DNA of 64,000 bases from Agromyces flavus (GTDB lineage Bacteria > Actinomycetota > Actinomycetes > Actinomycetales > Microbacteriaceae). This document shows positions 54,933 through 63,937 of this stretch, piece by piece (the stretch's first letter is position 1; every line of letters starts with the position of its first letter). The stretch covers positions 1,860,001 through 1,924,000 of the forward strand of contig NZ_LT629755.1 of NCBI RefSeq assembly GCF_900104685.1. The letters are read 5' to 3'. The notes under the pieces are model-generated. The model did no database searches, was not told the DNA's origin, and saw nothing but the letters and a program-made list of their open reading frames with translations. The translations under genes and the position numbers were made by a program.

Positions 54933-56444
54933 TCAGCCGAACGGCGGAGCGCCCTGCGGCGTGGGGAGCTCGACCTCGCTGACCTCCTCGCCCACGCGCG
55001 AGCGTCGGCGGCCGTAGAGCAGGTAGATCACGACGCCGATGGCGAGCCACACGAGGAACCGCACCCAGGTGAGCGTCGTGAGGTTGAGCATCAGCCAGAA
55101 GCAGAGGACCGCCGACAGGATCGGCAGCACGGGCGACCACGGCACCCGGAAGCCGCGCGGCAGGTCGGGCCGGGTGCGACGAAGCACCACGATGCCGAGG
55201 CTCACGAGCACGAAGGCCGAGAGCGTGCCGATGTTGATCATCTCCTCGAGCAGCCCGACGTCGGTGAAGGCCGCGACGAGCGCCACGATGGTGCCGCCGA
55301 TGATCTGGATGCGCGCCGGCGTCTTGGTGTGGTGCGTCGTCACCGACAGCCACCGCGGGAGCAGGCCGTCACGGCTCAGGGCGAACACGATGCGCGAGAG
55401 CCCGAGGAGCAGCACCATGATCACGGTCGTCAGTCCGGCGAGCGCGCCGACCGAGATGACCGCTGACGCCCATTCCTGGCCGACGAGCCGGAATGCCGTG
55501 GCGAGCGAGGGCGCCTCCTCCTTCGCGAGCTCCTGGTACGACACCATCCCGGTCATCACGATCGAGACGAGCACGTAGAGCGCCGTCACGATGCCGAGTC
55601 CGAGGAAGATGCCGCGCGGCAGGCGCTTCTGCGGCTCGCGGACCTCCTCGGCGCTCGTCGCGACGACGTCGAAGCCGATGAAGGCGAAGAAGACGAGCGA
55701 GGCGGCGGCGAGCATGCCGAACACGCCGTACTGCGCGGGCGCCGCGCCGGTGGCCCACGAGAACAGGGACTGCGTCCACACGTCGGCCGAGCCGCCCTCG
55801 GTCGGGACGGGTTCGGGGATGAACGGCGTGAAGTTCGCGGCGTTGAGGAAGAAGAACCCGACCACGATCACGAACAGCACGATCGCGACCTTGATGAGCG
55901 TGAACACCCAGCCCACGCGGGACGTGAGCTTCGTTCCGGCCACGAGCAGCGCGGTGAACACCGCGACGACGAGGAACGCCGGCCAGCTGACCTCGATCCC
56001 GCCGAGGTCGAGCGTCGCGGGGAACGGCACTCCGAACGCCAGCAGCGCCTCGCCGAGGTACACGCCCCAGTACTTCGCGATCACGGCGGCGCCGGTGAAC
56101 ATCTCGAGGATGAGGTCCCAGCCGATGATCCAGGCGAGCAGCTCGCCCATCGTCGCGTACGTGAACGTGTAGGCGCTGCCGGCGACCGGCACGGTCGACG
56201 CGAACTCCGCGTAGCACATGATCGCGAGCCCGCAGGTGATGGCGGCGAGGATGAACGAGACGATCACGCTCGGCCCGGCGAAGTTCGCCGCCGCGTTGGC
56301 GCCGACCGAGAAGATGCCCGCGCCGACCGCGACCGCGATCCCCATGAGCGCCAGGTCCCACGTGCCGAGCGACCGCTTGAGGCTGCGCTCCTCATCACCT
56401 GAATCGGCGATCGTCGCCTCGACGGACTTCACGCGCCAGTCCAT
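54933..56444 (-). CDS. APC-family amino acid permease (cationic amino acid transporter type)
   Basis: A 503-residue transporter with twelve to fourteen predicted membrane segments. The first carries GIAVAVGAGIFSVGANAA, the substrate-binding glycine-rich break of APC transporters, and a later FFAFIGFDVVATSAEEVREPQKRLPRGIFLGL is diagnostic of the CAT/YfnA group. The N-terminal 35 residues are cytoplasmic. It probably imports an amino acid such as lysine or arginine by cation symport; the exact substrate is unknown. ATG 56444 has GGGGGAGG four bases upstream. lpdA lies 45 bases upstream on the same strand. Confidence 0.92.
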   Translation of the reverse strand: MDWRVKSVEATIADSGDEERSLKRSLGTWDLALMGIAVAVGAGIFSVGANAAANFAGPSVIVSFILAAITCGLAIMCYAEFASTVPVAGSAYTFTYATMGELLAWIIGWDLILEMFTGAAVIAKYWGVYLGEALLAFGVPFPATLDLGGIEVSWPAFLVVAVFTALLVAGTKLTSRVGWVFTLIKVAIVLFVIVVGFFFLNAANFTPFIPEPVPTEGGSADVWTQSLFSWATGAAPAQYGVFGMLAAASLVFFAFIGFDVVATSAEEVREPQKRLPRGIFLGLGIVTALYVLVSIVMTGMVSYQELAKEEAPSLATAFRLVGQEWASAVISVGALAGLTTVIMVLLLGLSRIVFALSRDGLLPRWLSVTTHHTKTPARIQIIGGTIVALVAAFTDVGLLEEMINIGTLSAFVLVSLGIVVLRRTRPDLPRGFRVPWSPVLPILSAVLCFWLMLNLTTLTWVRFLVWLAIGVVIYLLYGRRRSRVGEEVSEVELPTPQGAPPFG

Positions 56445-56489
56445 GAGCCTCCCCCTCTCACGCGCCGTCGGCGTCGAGGCGCACAAGGG

Positions 56490-57923
56490 TCAGCGTACGA
56501 CGTGCATGGCCCTCGCGGCATCCGTCAGCGAACCCGACAAGGACGGATAGACCGGGAAGGCCTCGGCGAACTGGTCGACGGTGAGCCGGTGCTCGACCGC
56601 GAGCGCGAGCGGGAAGATCAGCTCGGACGCCTTCGGGGCGACGATCACGCCGCCGATGATCGCGCCGGATCCGGCGGAGGCGAACAGCTTCACGAAGCCG
56701 TCTCGGATGCCCATCATCTTGGCGCGCGGGTTCGACGAGAGCGGCAGCTTGTACACGGCTCCGGGCACGACGCCCTCGTCGATCTCCTTCTCGGTCCAGC
56801 CGACCGTCGCGATCTCGGGCTGCGTGAAGATGTTCGAGGTGATGTTGCGATTCTCGGGCGGGTTGACGATGTCGCCCATGGCGTGGAACACCGCGGTGCG
56901 GCCCTGCATCGACGCCACCGATGCGAGCGGCAGGAACGTCGTGCAGTCGCCCGCCGCGTAGATGTTCGGCATCGAGGTGCGCGCGACCCGATTGACGCGG
57001 ATGTGCCCCGACTCGGCAAGCTGCACGCCCGCCTCCTCGAGGCCGAGGTCGCGCGTGTTCGGCACCGACCCGACCGCCATGAGGCAGTGCGAGCCGCGCA
57101 CCTCGCGCCCGTCGGTCAGGGTCGCCACGACGCCGTCGGCGTCGGCGACCACCGACTCGGCGCGGGACTTGTTCATGACCTTCATGCCGTTGCGCTTGAA
57201 GACCTTCTCGATGACGGATGCCGCGTCGGCATCCTCGCCCGGGAGCACCTGGTCGCGGCTCGAGATGAGCGTGACCTTCGCGCCGAGCGCCCGATAGGCC
57301 GACGCGAACTCGGCGCCGGTGACGCCCGAGCCGACGACGATGAGGTGCTCGGGCACCTGCGTGAGGTGATAGAGCTGCGTCCACGTGAGGATGCGCTCGC
57401 CATCGGGCACGGCGGTGGGCAGCACGCGCGGCGTCGCGCCCGTCGAGATGACGAGCGTGTCGGCCTCGATGCGGTCGAAGTCGGTGCCGCCCTTCGCGGT
57501 CGAGACGATGATCGCGTTCGGCCCGTCGAGCCGGCCCTCGCCCTGCACGAGGTGCACGCCGGCCTCGATGAGGTTCGAGCGCATGTCCTCGGACTGCTGG
57601 GCCGCGAGCCCGAGGAGCCGCTTGTTCACGGCCTGGAGGTTGATCGCGACCTGCGGCTTGACGGCCTTCTCGTGGTCGCCCTTCGCGTAGAACTGCACGC
57701 CGAGGTCGGCGGCCTCCTTGACCGCGTTCGACGCCTCGGCGGTCGCGATGAGCGACTTCGACGGCACGACGTCGGTGAGCACCGCGGAGCCGCCGACGCC
57801 GGCCCGCTCGACGAGCGTGACCTCGGCGCCGAGCTGTGCGGCCGCGAGCGCGGCCTCGTAGCCGCCCGGTCCACCTCCGAGTACGGCGATCCGCTGCGTG
57901 CGCTCGAACTCGGTGTGAGACAT
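56490..57923 (-). CDS. lpdA: LpdA-type NAD(P)H-quinone dehydrogenase
   Basis: A 477-residue flavoprotein disulphide reductase relative. FAD site VLGGGPGGYEAALAAAQLG (14-32), NAD site VVGSGVTGAEFASAYRALG, the second FAD site YAAGDCT, and the C-terminal dimer domain are all present. The redox-active CxxxxC pair is missing: residues 42-57 read GVGGSAVLTDVVPSKS. This is as in mycobacterial LpdA (Rv3303c), which reduces quinones instead of dihydrolipoamide. ATG 57923 is the family's normal start. The purine nucleoside phosphorylase gene is divergent. Confidence 0.92.
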   Translation of the reverse strand: MSHTEFERTQRIAVLGGGPGGYEAALAAAQLGAEVTLVERAGVGGSAVLTDVVPSKSLIATAEASNAVKEAADLGVQFYAKGDHEKAVKPQVAINLQAVNKRLLGLAAQQSEDMRSNLIEAGVHLVQGEGRLDGPNAIIVSTAKGGTDFDRIEADTLVISTGATPRVLPTAVPDGERILTWTQLYHLTQVPEHLIVVGSGVTGAEFASAYRALGAKVTLISSRDQVLPGEDADAASVIEKVFKRNGMKVMNKSRAESVVADADGVVATLTDGREVRGSHCLMAVGSVPNTRDLGLEEAGVQLAESGHIRVNRVARTSMPNIYAAGDCTTFLPLASVASMQGRTAVFHAMGDIVNPPENRNITSNIFTQPEIATVGWTEKEIDEGVVPGAVYKLPLSSNPRAKMMGIRDGFVKLFASAGSGAIIGGVIVAPKASELIFPLALAVEHRLTVDQFAEAFPVYPSLSGSLTDAARAMHVVR

Positions 57924-58038
57924 GCGGACCATTCTTCCGCACGCGCGACCGCACGCGCGAACGCGGCCGAGCGGTCGGATGGCGCGCGCACGCGAGCACG
58001 CCGGTGCGCACGCCGTCCCGCGGCATCCGACCGATGCG

Positions 58039-58044
58039 TACCAT
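58039..58044 (+). promoter_or_regulatory. -10 box of a probable leaderless promoter for the PNP gene
   Basis: TACCAT followed by six bases and ATG at 58051. Confidence 0.5.
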
Positions 58045-58050
58045 GATGGG

Positions 58051-58878
58051 ATGCAGCAGCAGAACCCGCTCGACGACCCCGCCGCCGACCCGTTCGCCGT
58101 CGCTCGCGACGCCGCCGCCCGCATCGCGGAGCTCACCGGCGTCGAGCGGCACGACCTCGCCCTCACGCTCGGATCGGGCTGGGGCGCCGCGGCCGAACTG
58201 ATCGGCGAGACGACCCACACGATCCCCGCGACCGAGGTGCCCGGCTTCTCGAAGCCCGCGCTCGAGGGACACGTCGGCACGCTCCGCTCGGTCGCCCTGC
58301 CGAACGGCAAGCGCGCGCTCGTGATCGGCGCGCGCACGCACTACTACGAGGGACACGGCGTGCGCCGGGTCGTGCACTCGGTGCGCACCGCGGCGGCCGC
58401 CGGCGCCACGACCATGATCCTCACCAACGGCGCCGGCGGCATCAAGGAGCACTGGACGCCGGGCACGCCCGTGCTCATCAGCGACCACATCAACCTCACG
58501 GGCGACTCGCCGCTCGAGGGCGCGACGTTCGTCGACCTGACCGACCTGTATTCGGCACGGCTGCGCGGCGTCGCGAAGCAGATCGACCCCTCGCTCGAAG
58601 AGGGCGTGTACGTGCAGTTCCGCGGGCCGCACTACGAGACGCCGGCCGAGGTGCAGATGGCCAAGACCATCGGCGGGCACATCGTCGGCATGTCGACCGC
58701 GCTCGAGGCCATCGCGGCGCGGCAGGCCGGCATGGAGGTGCTCGGGATGTCGCTCATCACCAACCTCGCGGCCGGGATCCAGACGACGCCGCTCAGCCAC
58801 GAGGAGGTCATCGAGGCCGGCCGCAACGCCGAGGCGGCCATCTCCGACCTGCTCGCGAAGGTCGTCGCGGCCATCTAG
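58051..58878 (+). CDS. Purine nucleoside phosphorylase (trimeric class)
   Basis: A 275-residue enzyme that splits inosine and guanosine with phosphate. Phosphate-site motifs LTLGSGWG and RTHYYEGHG, the purine-site VQFRGPHYETPAEV with its glutamate, GMSTALEAIAARQAGMEVLGMSLITNLAAG with the ribose/base-binding residues and asparagine, mark the trimeric PNP class. Length fits. It is followed by a phospho-sugar mutase, which could act on the ribose 1-phosphate product, as in a nucleoside-salvage operon. Confidence 0.95.
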   Translation: MQQQNPLDDPAADPFAVARDAAARIAELTGVERHDLALTLGSGWGAAAELIGETTHTIPATEVPGFSKPALEGHVGTLRSVALPNGKRALVIGARTHYYEGHGVRRVVHSVRTAAAAGATTMILTNGAGGIKEHWTPGTPVLISDHINLTGDSPLEGATFVDLTDLYSARLRGVAKQIDPSLEEGVYVQFRGPHYETPAEVQMAKTIGGHIVGMSTALEAIAARQAGMEVLGMSLITNLAAGIQTTPLSHEEVIEAGRNAEAAISDLLAKVVAAI

Positions 58879-58900
58879 CCGCGGTCCGCACCCGGCCCTC

Positions 58901-58920
58901 GCGGCGCGACGACGCGCCGC
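58901..58920 (+). terminator. Hairpin between PNP and phospho-sugar mutase genes
   Basis: A perfect 8-bp stem (GCGGCGCG/CGCGCCGC) with loop ACGA, located in the 67-base gap. It could attenuate read-through, as the next gene has its own GAAGG site. Confidence 0.45.
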
Positions 58921-58945
58921 CGCATCGAGAGAGAGAAGGCAACGG

Positions 58946-60664
58946 ATGCCGCAGTCCACCGACGCCGACCGCATCGCCCTCGCCGAGGCCTGGATGGCCC
59001 AGGACCCCGACCCCGAGACCCGCGACGAGCTCGCCGCCATCGTCGAGGGCGCGCGGTCGGGCGACGCCGCCGCGGCCGCCGACCTCGCCGATCGCTTCGA
59101 CAGCCGGCTCGCGTTCGGCACCGCGGGGCTGCGCGGCGAGATCGCCGCCGGTCCCAACCGGATGAACCGCGTGCTCGTGTCCCAGGGCGCCGCGGGCCTC
59201 GCGGCCTACCTGCTCGAGCGTGCGACGGACGGCACGACGCCCTCGGTCGTCGTCGGCTACGACGGCCGACGCAACTCCCAGGCGTTCGCCCGCGACGTCG
59301 CCGAGGTCATGGCGGGCGCGGGCGTGCGCGCCATCCTGCTGCCCCGGCTGCTGCCCACTCCCGTGCTCGCCTTCGCGGTCCGGCACCTCGGCACGAGCGC
59401 CGGGGTCATGATCACGGCCTCGCACAACCCGCCGAACGACAACGGAATGAAGGTGTACCTCGGCGGCGAGGATGCCGGATCGCAGATCGTGGCGCCGGCC
59501 GACGCCGAGATCGCGGCGCACATCTCGCGGGTCGCCGAGGGCACGACCGTGCCCGAGCTGCCGCGCGGCGCATTCGAGACCGCACCCGAGTCGGTCGTCG
59601 ACGCGTACGTGGCCGAGACGGCGGCCATCGCCGGCCCCCCGCCGGCGCAGCCGCGCGTCGTCTACACGGCCATGCACGGGGTGGGCTGGGAGACCATGCG
59701 GCGCGTGCTCGAGACCGCGGGCTTCGACGTCCCCACACTCGTCTCGGCGCAGATCGAGCCCGACGGCCGGTTCCCGACCGTGACGTTCCCGAATCCCGAG
59801 GAACCGGGCGCCATGGACCTCTCCTTCGAGGCGGCCCGCGAGGCGGGCGCCGACCTCGTCATCGCGAACGACCCCGACGCCGACCGGCTCGCGATCGCGA
59901 TCCCCGACCCCTCGGCCGAGGGGGGCTACCGCAGGCTGACTGGCAACGAGGTCGGGCTGCTGCTCGGCTGGCTGGTCGCACAGCAGGTGACCGGGGCGGA
60001 TGCCGCGGCGCCGGCGGCGGACGGCGGCGGCACGCGGGGCACGCTCGCGTGTTCGATCGTCTCCTCCCCCGGCCTCGAGGTCGTGGCGCGCGCGCACGGA
60101 CTCGACTTCGCCGCGACGCTCACGGGCTTCAAGTGGATCTCGCGGGCGCCGGGCCTCGTGTTCGGCTTCGAGGAGGCGCTCGGCTACCTCGTGAATCCCG
60201 CGACGCTGCGCGACAAGGACGGCATCTCGGCAGGCGTGGCGTTCCTGTCGCTCGCGGCCGCCGCCGCGGCCGATGGCCGCACGGTCGCCGATCTGCTCGA
60301 CGAGTTCGTCGAGCGGTTCGGCGCGTTCGCCTCGTCTCAGGTGTCGATCCGCGTGACCGACCTCTCTCGCATCGCCGGCGTCATGGCGCGGCTGCGGGCG
60401 CAGCCCCCGGCCGAGGTGGGCGGGGTCCGCGTGGAGCGGATCGACGACCTCGCGCGCGGCGTCGACGGGCTCCCGCCGTCCGACGTGCTGCGCATCCGGC
60501 TCGATGGCGGCGCGCGGGTCATGGTCCGACCGAGCGGCACCGAGCCGAAGCTCAAGGTCTACATCGACGCGGCGTCCGCCGAGGGGACGGTGGCCGAACG
60601 GCGTGCCGCCGCCTCCGACATGGTCGCTCGACTCGAAGCGGGCATGCGCGAGCTCGTCGCCTGA
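58946..60664 (+). CDS. Phospho-sugar mutase (phosphoglucomutase/phosphopentomutase-like)
   Basis: A 572-residue alpha-D-phosphohexomutase family member. The phosphoserine is Ser159 in MITASHNPPNDNGMKVY; the metal-binding loop is NDPDADRLAIAI; sugar recognition is FGFEEALGYLV; the last domain has RPSGTEPKLKVYID. The length and long N-terminal extension fit the PGM2-like group, which includes phosphopentomutases acting on ribose phosphates. Being just downstream of PNP favours ribose 1-phosphate to ribose 5-phosphate conversion, but glucose or mannose phosphate cannot be excluded. GAAGG precedes the ATG. Confidence 0.9.
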   Translation: MPQSTDADRIALAEAWMAQDPDPETRDELAAIVEGARSGDAAAAADLADRFDSRLAFGTAGLRGEIAAGPNRMNRVLVSQGAAGLAAYLLERATDGTTPSVVVGYDGRRNSQAFARDVAEVMAGAGVRAILLPRLLPTPVLAFAVRHLGTSAGVMITASHNPPNDNGMKVYLGGEDAGSQIVAPADAEIAAHISRVAEGTTVPELPRGAFETAPESVVDAYVAETAAIAGPPPAQPRVVYTAMHGVGWETMRRVLETAGFDVPTLVSAQIEPDGRFPTVTFPNPEEPGAMDLSFEAAREAGADLVIANDPDADRLAIAIPDPSAEGGYRRLTGNEVGLLLGWLVAQQVTGADAAAPAADGGGTRGTLACSIVSSPGLEVVARAHGLDFAATLTGFKWISRAPGLVFGFEEALGYLVNPATLRDKDGISAGVAFLSLAAAAAADGRTVADLLDEFVERFGAFASSQVSIRVTDLSRIAGVMARLRAQPPAEVGGVRVERIDDLARGVDGLPPSDVLRIRLDGGARVMVRPSGTEPKLKVYIDAASAEGTVAERRAAASDMVARLEAGMRELVA

Positions 60665-60676
60665 GCCCGAGTCGCC

Positions 60677-60961
60677 TCAGCCGAGCGACGCGTCGAGCTT
60701 GCGGCCGATCTCCTCGACGTCGAAGTAGTTCTCGACCTCGACGATCTCGGACCAGGTCCGGCCGAGCGCGGCGCGCACCCGGTCGGCCAGCTCGGTCGAG
60801 GTGAGCACGACCTGCGCGTCGGCCGCGGCGTCGGCGATGCCCGCGAGATCACTCGCCGTCACGTCGGCCGAGAGCCCGAGCCGGTCGAGCGCGCGTTCCG
60901 CGTTCGCCTTCAGGATGGCCGACGTGCCGACGCCGAGCCCGCACACCGCGACGATCCTCAT
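60677..60961 (-). CDS. PTS system IIB component (ascorbate/SgaB-like)
   Basis: A 94-residue phosphocarrier with the phosphorylated Cys7 in VAVCGLGVGTS, the typical P-loop of lactose/ascorbate-type IIB proteins. It receives phosphate from IIA and passes it to the sugar during uptake through a IIC component. Its ATG overlaps the stop of the IIA gene. No IIC gene is found in the window. The C-terminus has EIVEVENYFDVEEIG, as is usual for the SgaB group. Confidence 0.87.
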   Translation of the reverse strand: MRIVAVCGLGVGTSAILKANAERALDRLGLSADVTASDLAGIADAAADAQVVLTSTELADRVRAALGRTWSEIVEVENYFDVEEIGRKLDASLG

Positions 60962-61446
60962 GAGGCCGCCCCCGTGCCATCCGTCGCCTCGCGGCGCGCC
61001 TCAGCGCCCTCGTCGAACACGGCGATCACGTCGGCCGCGGAGCGCGCACCGGCGAGCCGGTCGATGGCCGACCGCTCGTTGAAGACGTTCGCCAGGCCCG
61101 CCACGCTGGCCACGTGCTCCTCGGCGTTCGAGACCGCGAGTCCGACGACCACGCGCACCGGGTCGTTGTGCGGATGGCCGAACGCCACGGGCTCGGCGAG
61201 GGTGACGACCGCGAGCCCGCTGCGCACGACGTCAGGTCCCGGTCGCGCGTGCGCGAGCGCCAGGCCGGGCGCGATGACGATGTACGCGCCGAACTCCTCG
61301 AGCACCGCGATCATGCGGTCGGCGTAGCCCTCGCGCGTCGCGCCGGATCGGGCCAGCCCCCGCCCGGCCTCTCGGACGGCGGCACGCCAGTCGTCTGCGC
61401 GAGCGGCCAGGATCACGGCATCGTCGGGGAGCGGGGGAAGCGTCAT
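60958..61446 (-). CDS. PTS system IIA component (mannitol/fructose/ascorbate type)
   Basis: A 162-residue PTS_EIIA_2 protein. The phosphorylated histidine is His66 in GLALAHARPG, followed by the SGLAVVTLAEPVAFGHPHNDPVRVVVGL segment common to this family. The start is ATG 61446, 15 bases downstream of the adenosine deaminase stop. With IIB it makes a IIA-IIB pair embedded in a nucleoside-salvage run, which raises the question of what substrate is taken up. Confidence 0.88.
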   Translation of the reverse strand: MTLPPLPDDAVILAARADDWRAAVREAGRGLARSGATREGYADRMIAVLEEFGAYIVIAPGLALAHARPGPDVVRSGLAVVTLAEPVAFGHPHNDPVRVVVGLAVSNAEEHVASVAGLANVFNERSAIDRLAGARSAADVIAVFDEGAEARREATDGTGAAS

Positions 61447-61461
61447 GCGATCGGAATCGGG

Positions 61462-62583
61462 TCAGGCCTCGTCGAAGCCGTCCTGGATCTGCTCGACCAG
61501 GTCCTCGCGGTCGTCGAGAGGCAGGAACGCGGCCGCGGCGGCGTTCAGCTGGAACGTCTCGAGGTCGTCGAGGTCGTAGCCGAAGGCGTCGACGAGCAGC
61601 GCCAGCTCACGGGTGAGGCTCGTGGACGACTGCAGGCGGTTGTCGGTGTTGACGGTGACACGGAAGCCGAGCTGGTAGAGCAGGTCGAACGGGTGGTCGA
61701 CGAGTTCGTCACCCCACCGCGCGATCGCGCCGGTCTGCAGATTCGACGACGGGCTCGTCTCGAGCGCGATCTCGCGGTCGCGAACCCACTGCGCGACCGG
61801 ACCGAGCGAGACGTAGGTGTTCTCGTCGTCCTGGCGCTCGATGGTCAGGTCCTCGGCGAGGCGGACGCCGTGGCCCAGGCGCAGGGCCCGGCCGTCGAAC
61901 AGTGCGCTGCGGATGGACTCGAGGCCGTCGCCCTCGCCGGCGTGCACGGTGACGGGGAGGAACCGCGTGGCGAGGTAGTCGAAGGCCGTGCGGTGCCGGC
62001 TGGCGGGGAACCCGGCCTCGGCTCCCGCGATGTCGAAGCCGACGACGCCGCGATCGCGATGGCGAACCGCGAGCTCGGCGATCTCGAGCCCGCGGTCGGC
62101 GTGGCGCATGGCCGTCACGAGCTGCCCCACGCGGATGCGACCGCCTTGCCGACGCACCTCGTCGACGCCCTCGTCGAGACCGGCCTGCACGGCCTCGACG
62201 GTCTCGTCGAGCGAGAGCCCGCGCGTGAGGTGCTGTTCGGGCGCCCAGCGCACCTCGCCGTAGATCACGCCGTCCTCGGCGAGGTCGAGCACGAACTCGC
62301 GGGCGACTCGGGCCAAGCCGTCGCGCGTCTGCATGACCGCGGTCGTCAGGTCGAACGTCTTGAGGTACTCGACGAGCGAACCCGAGTTCGACTGCTCGGC
62401 GAACCAGGTGCCGAGCGCCTCGGCGTCGGCCGCGGGCACCTCGTGGCCGATCTCGTCGGCGAGTTCGATCAGGGTCTGCGGCCGCAGGCCGCCGTCGAGG
62501 TGATCGTGCAACGAGATCTTGGGCAGCGACCGGATGTCGGTGCCGTCCCCCTCGAGCCGGTAGTCGGTCGCGTGCGTGTCCAC
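61462..62583 (-). CDS. add: Adenosine deaminase
   Basis: A 373-residue zinc enzyme that turns adenosine into inosine. Zinc ligands and active-site residues are visible in SLHDHLDGGLRP (HxH), the VHAGEGDG histidine/glutamate pair, LGHGVRL, and the aspartate motif NTDNR. Length fits the family. GTG 62583 is chosen because TATCGT lies six bases upstream on the minus strand. Its product would feed the purine nucleoside phosphorylase at 58051. Only 52 bases separate it from the thymidine phosphorylase stop. Confidence 0.94.
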   Translation of the reverse strand: MDTHATDYRLEGDGTDIRSLPKISLHDHLDGGLRPQTLIELADEIGHEVPAADAEALGTWFAEQSNSGSLVEYLKTFDLTTAVMQTRDGLARVAREFVLDLAEDGVIYGEVRWAPEQHLTRGLSLDETVEAVQAGLDEGVDEVRRQGGRIRVGQLVTAMRHADRGLEIAELAVRHRDRGVVGFDIAGAEAGFPASRHRTAFDYLATRFLPVTVHAGEGDGLESIRSALFDGRALRLGHGVRLAEDLTIERQDDENTYVSLGPVAQWVRDREIALETSPSSNLQTGAIARWGDELVDHPFDLLYQLGFRVTVNTDNRLQSSTSLTRELALLVDAFGYDLDDLETFQLNAAAAAFLPLDDREDLVEQIQDGFDEA

Positions 62584-62589
62584 CCCACC

Positions 62590-62595
62590 ACGATA
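62590..62595 (-). promoter_or_regulatory. -10 box of a probable leaderless promoter for add
   Basis: TATCGT on the minus strand, six bases before the GTG at 62583. It allows separate expression of add-IIA-IIB from the upstream thymidine phosphorylase gene. Confidence 0.45.
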
Positions 62596-62635
62596 GCGGC
62601 GCGCGCCTCGCCCGGCGTGGCCATTTCGCGCGGCG

Positions 62636-63937
62636 TCAGCGGCCGATGCGGTCGGCGATGAGGGGGCCGCCGTCCTGGATCTCGTCGCCGGGCTCGCCGA
62701 TCGTCCACGCGCCCTCGACGGCCTCGAGGGCGCGTGCGAAGCGCTCGGGCTCATCGGCGTGGAGCGTGAACAGCGGCTCGCCCTTGCGGACCGCATCGCC
62801 GGGCTTGGCGTGCAGGTCGATGCCGGCGGCGTGCTGGACCGGGTCCTCCTTGCGTGCCCGCCCGGCGCCCAGGCGCCATGCCCCGATGCCGAACGGCAGC
62901 GCCTCCTGCCGGACGAGCACGCCGTCGCGTTCGGCCACCACCACGTGCTGCTCCCGCGCCGTCGGCAGCGGCGCGTCGGGGTCGCCGCCCTGCGCGCGGA
63001 TGGCCGCACGCCAGGTGTCCATCGCGCGACCGTCGTCGAGCGCGGCCTCGACGTCCACGTCGGCCTGCCCGGCGAGCGCGAGCATCTCGCGCGCGAGTTC
63101 GACGGTCAGCTCGCGGATGTCTGCAGGCCCGCCGCCCGCGAGGACCTCGACGGACTCGCGCACCTCGTTGGCGTTGCCGATGGTGAGTCCGAGCGGGACG
63201 TTCATGTTCGTGAGCAGCGCCGACGTCGCCACGCCCGCATCCTCGCCGAGCTCGACCATGGTGCGAGCGAGCTCGCGAGAGCGCTCGATGTCCTGCAGGA
63301 ACGCGCCCGAGCCGAACTTCACGTCGAGCACCAGCGCCCCCGTGCCCTCGGCGATCTTCTTCGACATGATCGACGAGGCGATGAGCGGGATGGCCTCGAC
63401 GGTCCCCGTGATGTCGCGGAGCGCGTACAGCTTCTTGTCGGCGGGGGCGAGGCCCGCGCCCGCCGCGCAGATCACGCCGCCGACGTCGCGCAGCTGCGCG
63501 AACATCTCGTCGTTCGACAGCTCGGCGCGCCATCCGGGGATGGACTCGAGCTTGTCGAGTGTGCCGCCCGTGTGGCCGAGACCGCGGCCCGACAGCTGCG
63601 GCACGGCGACGCCGAAGGACGCCACGAGCGGCATCAGGGGCAGCGTGATCTTGTCGCCCACGCCGCCCGTCGAGTGCTTGTCGGTCGTGGGCTTGCCGAG
63701 GCCGGAGAAGTCCATGCGCTCGCCCGAGGCGATCATCGCCATGGTCATGTCGCGGATCTCGCGGCGCGTCATGCCGTTGAGGAAGATCGCCATGGTCATG
63801 GCCGACATCTGCTCGTCGGCGACGTATCCCCGGGTGTACGCGTCGACGAGCCAGCCGATCTGCTCGGTCGACAGCTCGCCGCGATCGCGCTTCGTGCGGA
63901 TCAGGTCGACGGCGTCGAAGGCCTCGACCGCGCTCAT
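62636..63937 (-). CDS. deoA: Thymidine phosphorylase
   Basis: A 433-residue enzyme that splits thymidine or uridine with phosphate. Motifs are GKPTTDKHSTGGVGDKI, SGRGLGHTGGTLDKLESIPG (the family signature), KKLYALRDITGTVEAIPLIASSIMSKK and DVKFGSGAF. The C-terminal domain with VRKGEPLFTLHADE is present. Its ATG overlaps the stop of the upstream cytidine deaminase gene (ATGA), so pyrimidine salvage genes are linked. Confidence 0.96.
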   Translation of the reverse strand: MSAVEAFDAVDLIRTKRDRGELSTEQIGWLVDAYTRGYVADEQMSAMTMAIFLNGMTRREIRDMTMAMIASGERMDFSGLGKPTTDKHSTGGVGDKITLPLMPLVASFGVAVPQLSGRGLGHTGGTLDKLESIPGWRAELSNDEMFAQLRDVGGVICAAGAGLAPADKKLYALRDITGTVEAIPLIASSIMSKKIAEGTGALVLDVKFGSGAFLQDIERSRELARTMVELGEDAGVATSALLTNMNVPLGLTIGNANEVRESVEVLAGGGPADIRELTVELAREMLALAGQADVDVEAALDDGRAMDTWRAAIRAQGGDPDAPLPTAREQHVVVAERDGVLVRQEALPFGIGAWRLGAGRARKEDPVQHAAGIDLHAKPGDAVRKGEPLFTLHADEPERFARALEAVEGAWTIGEPGDEIQDGGPLIADRIGR

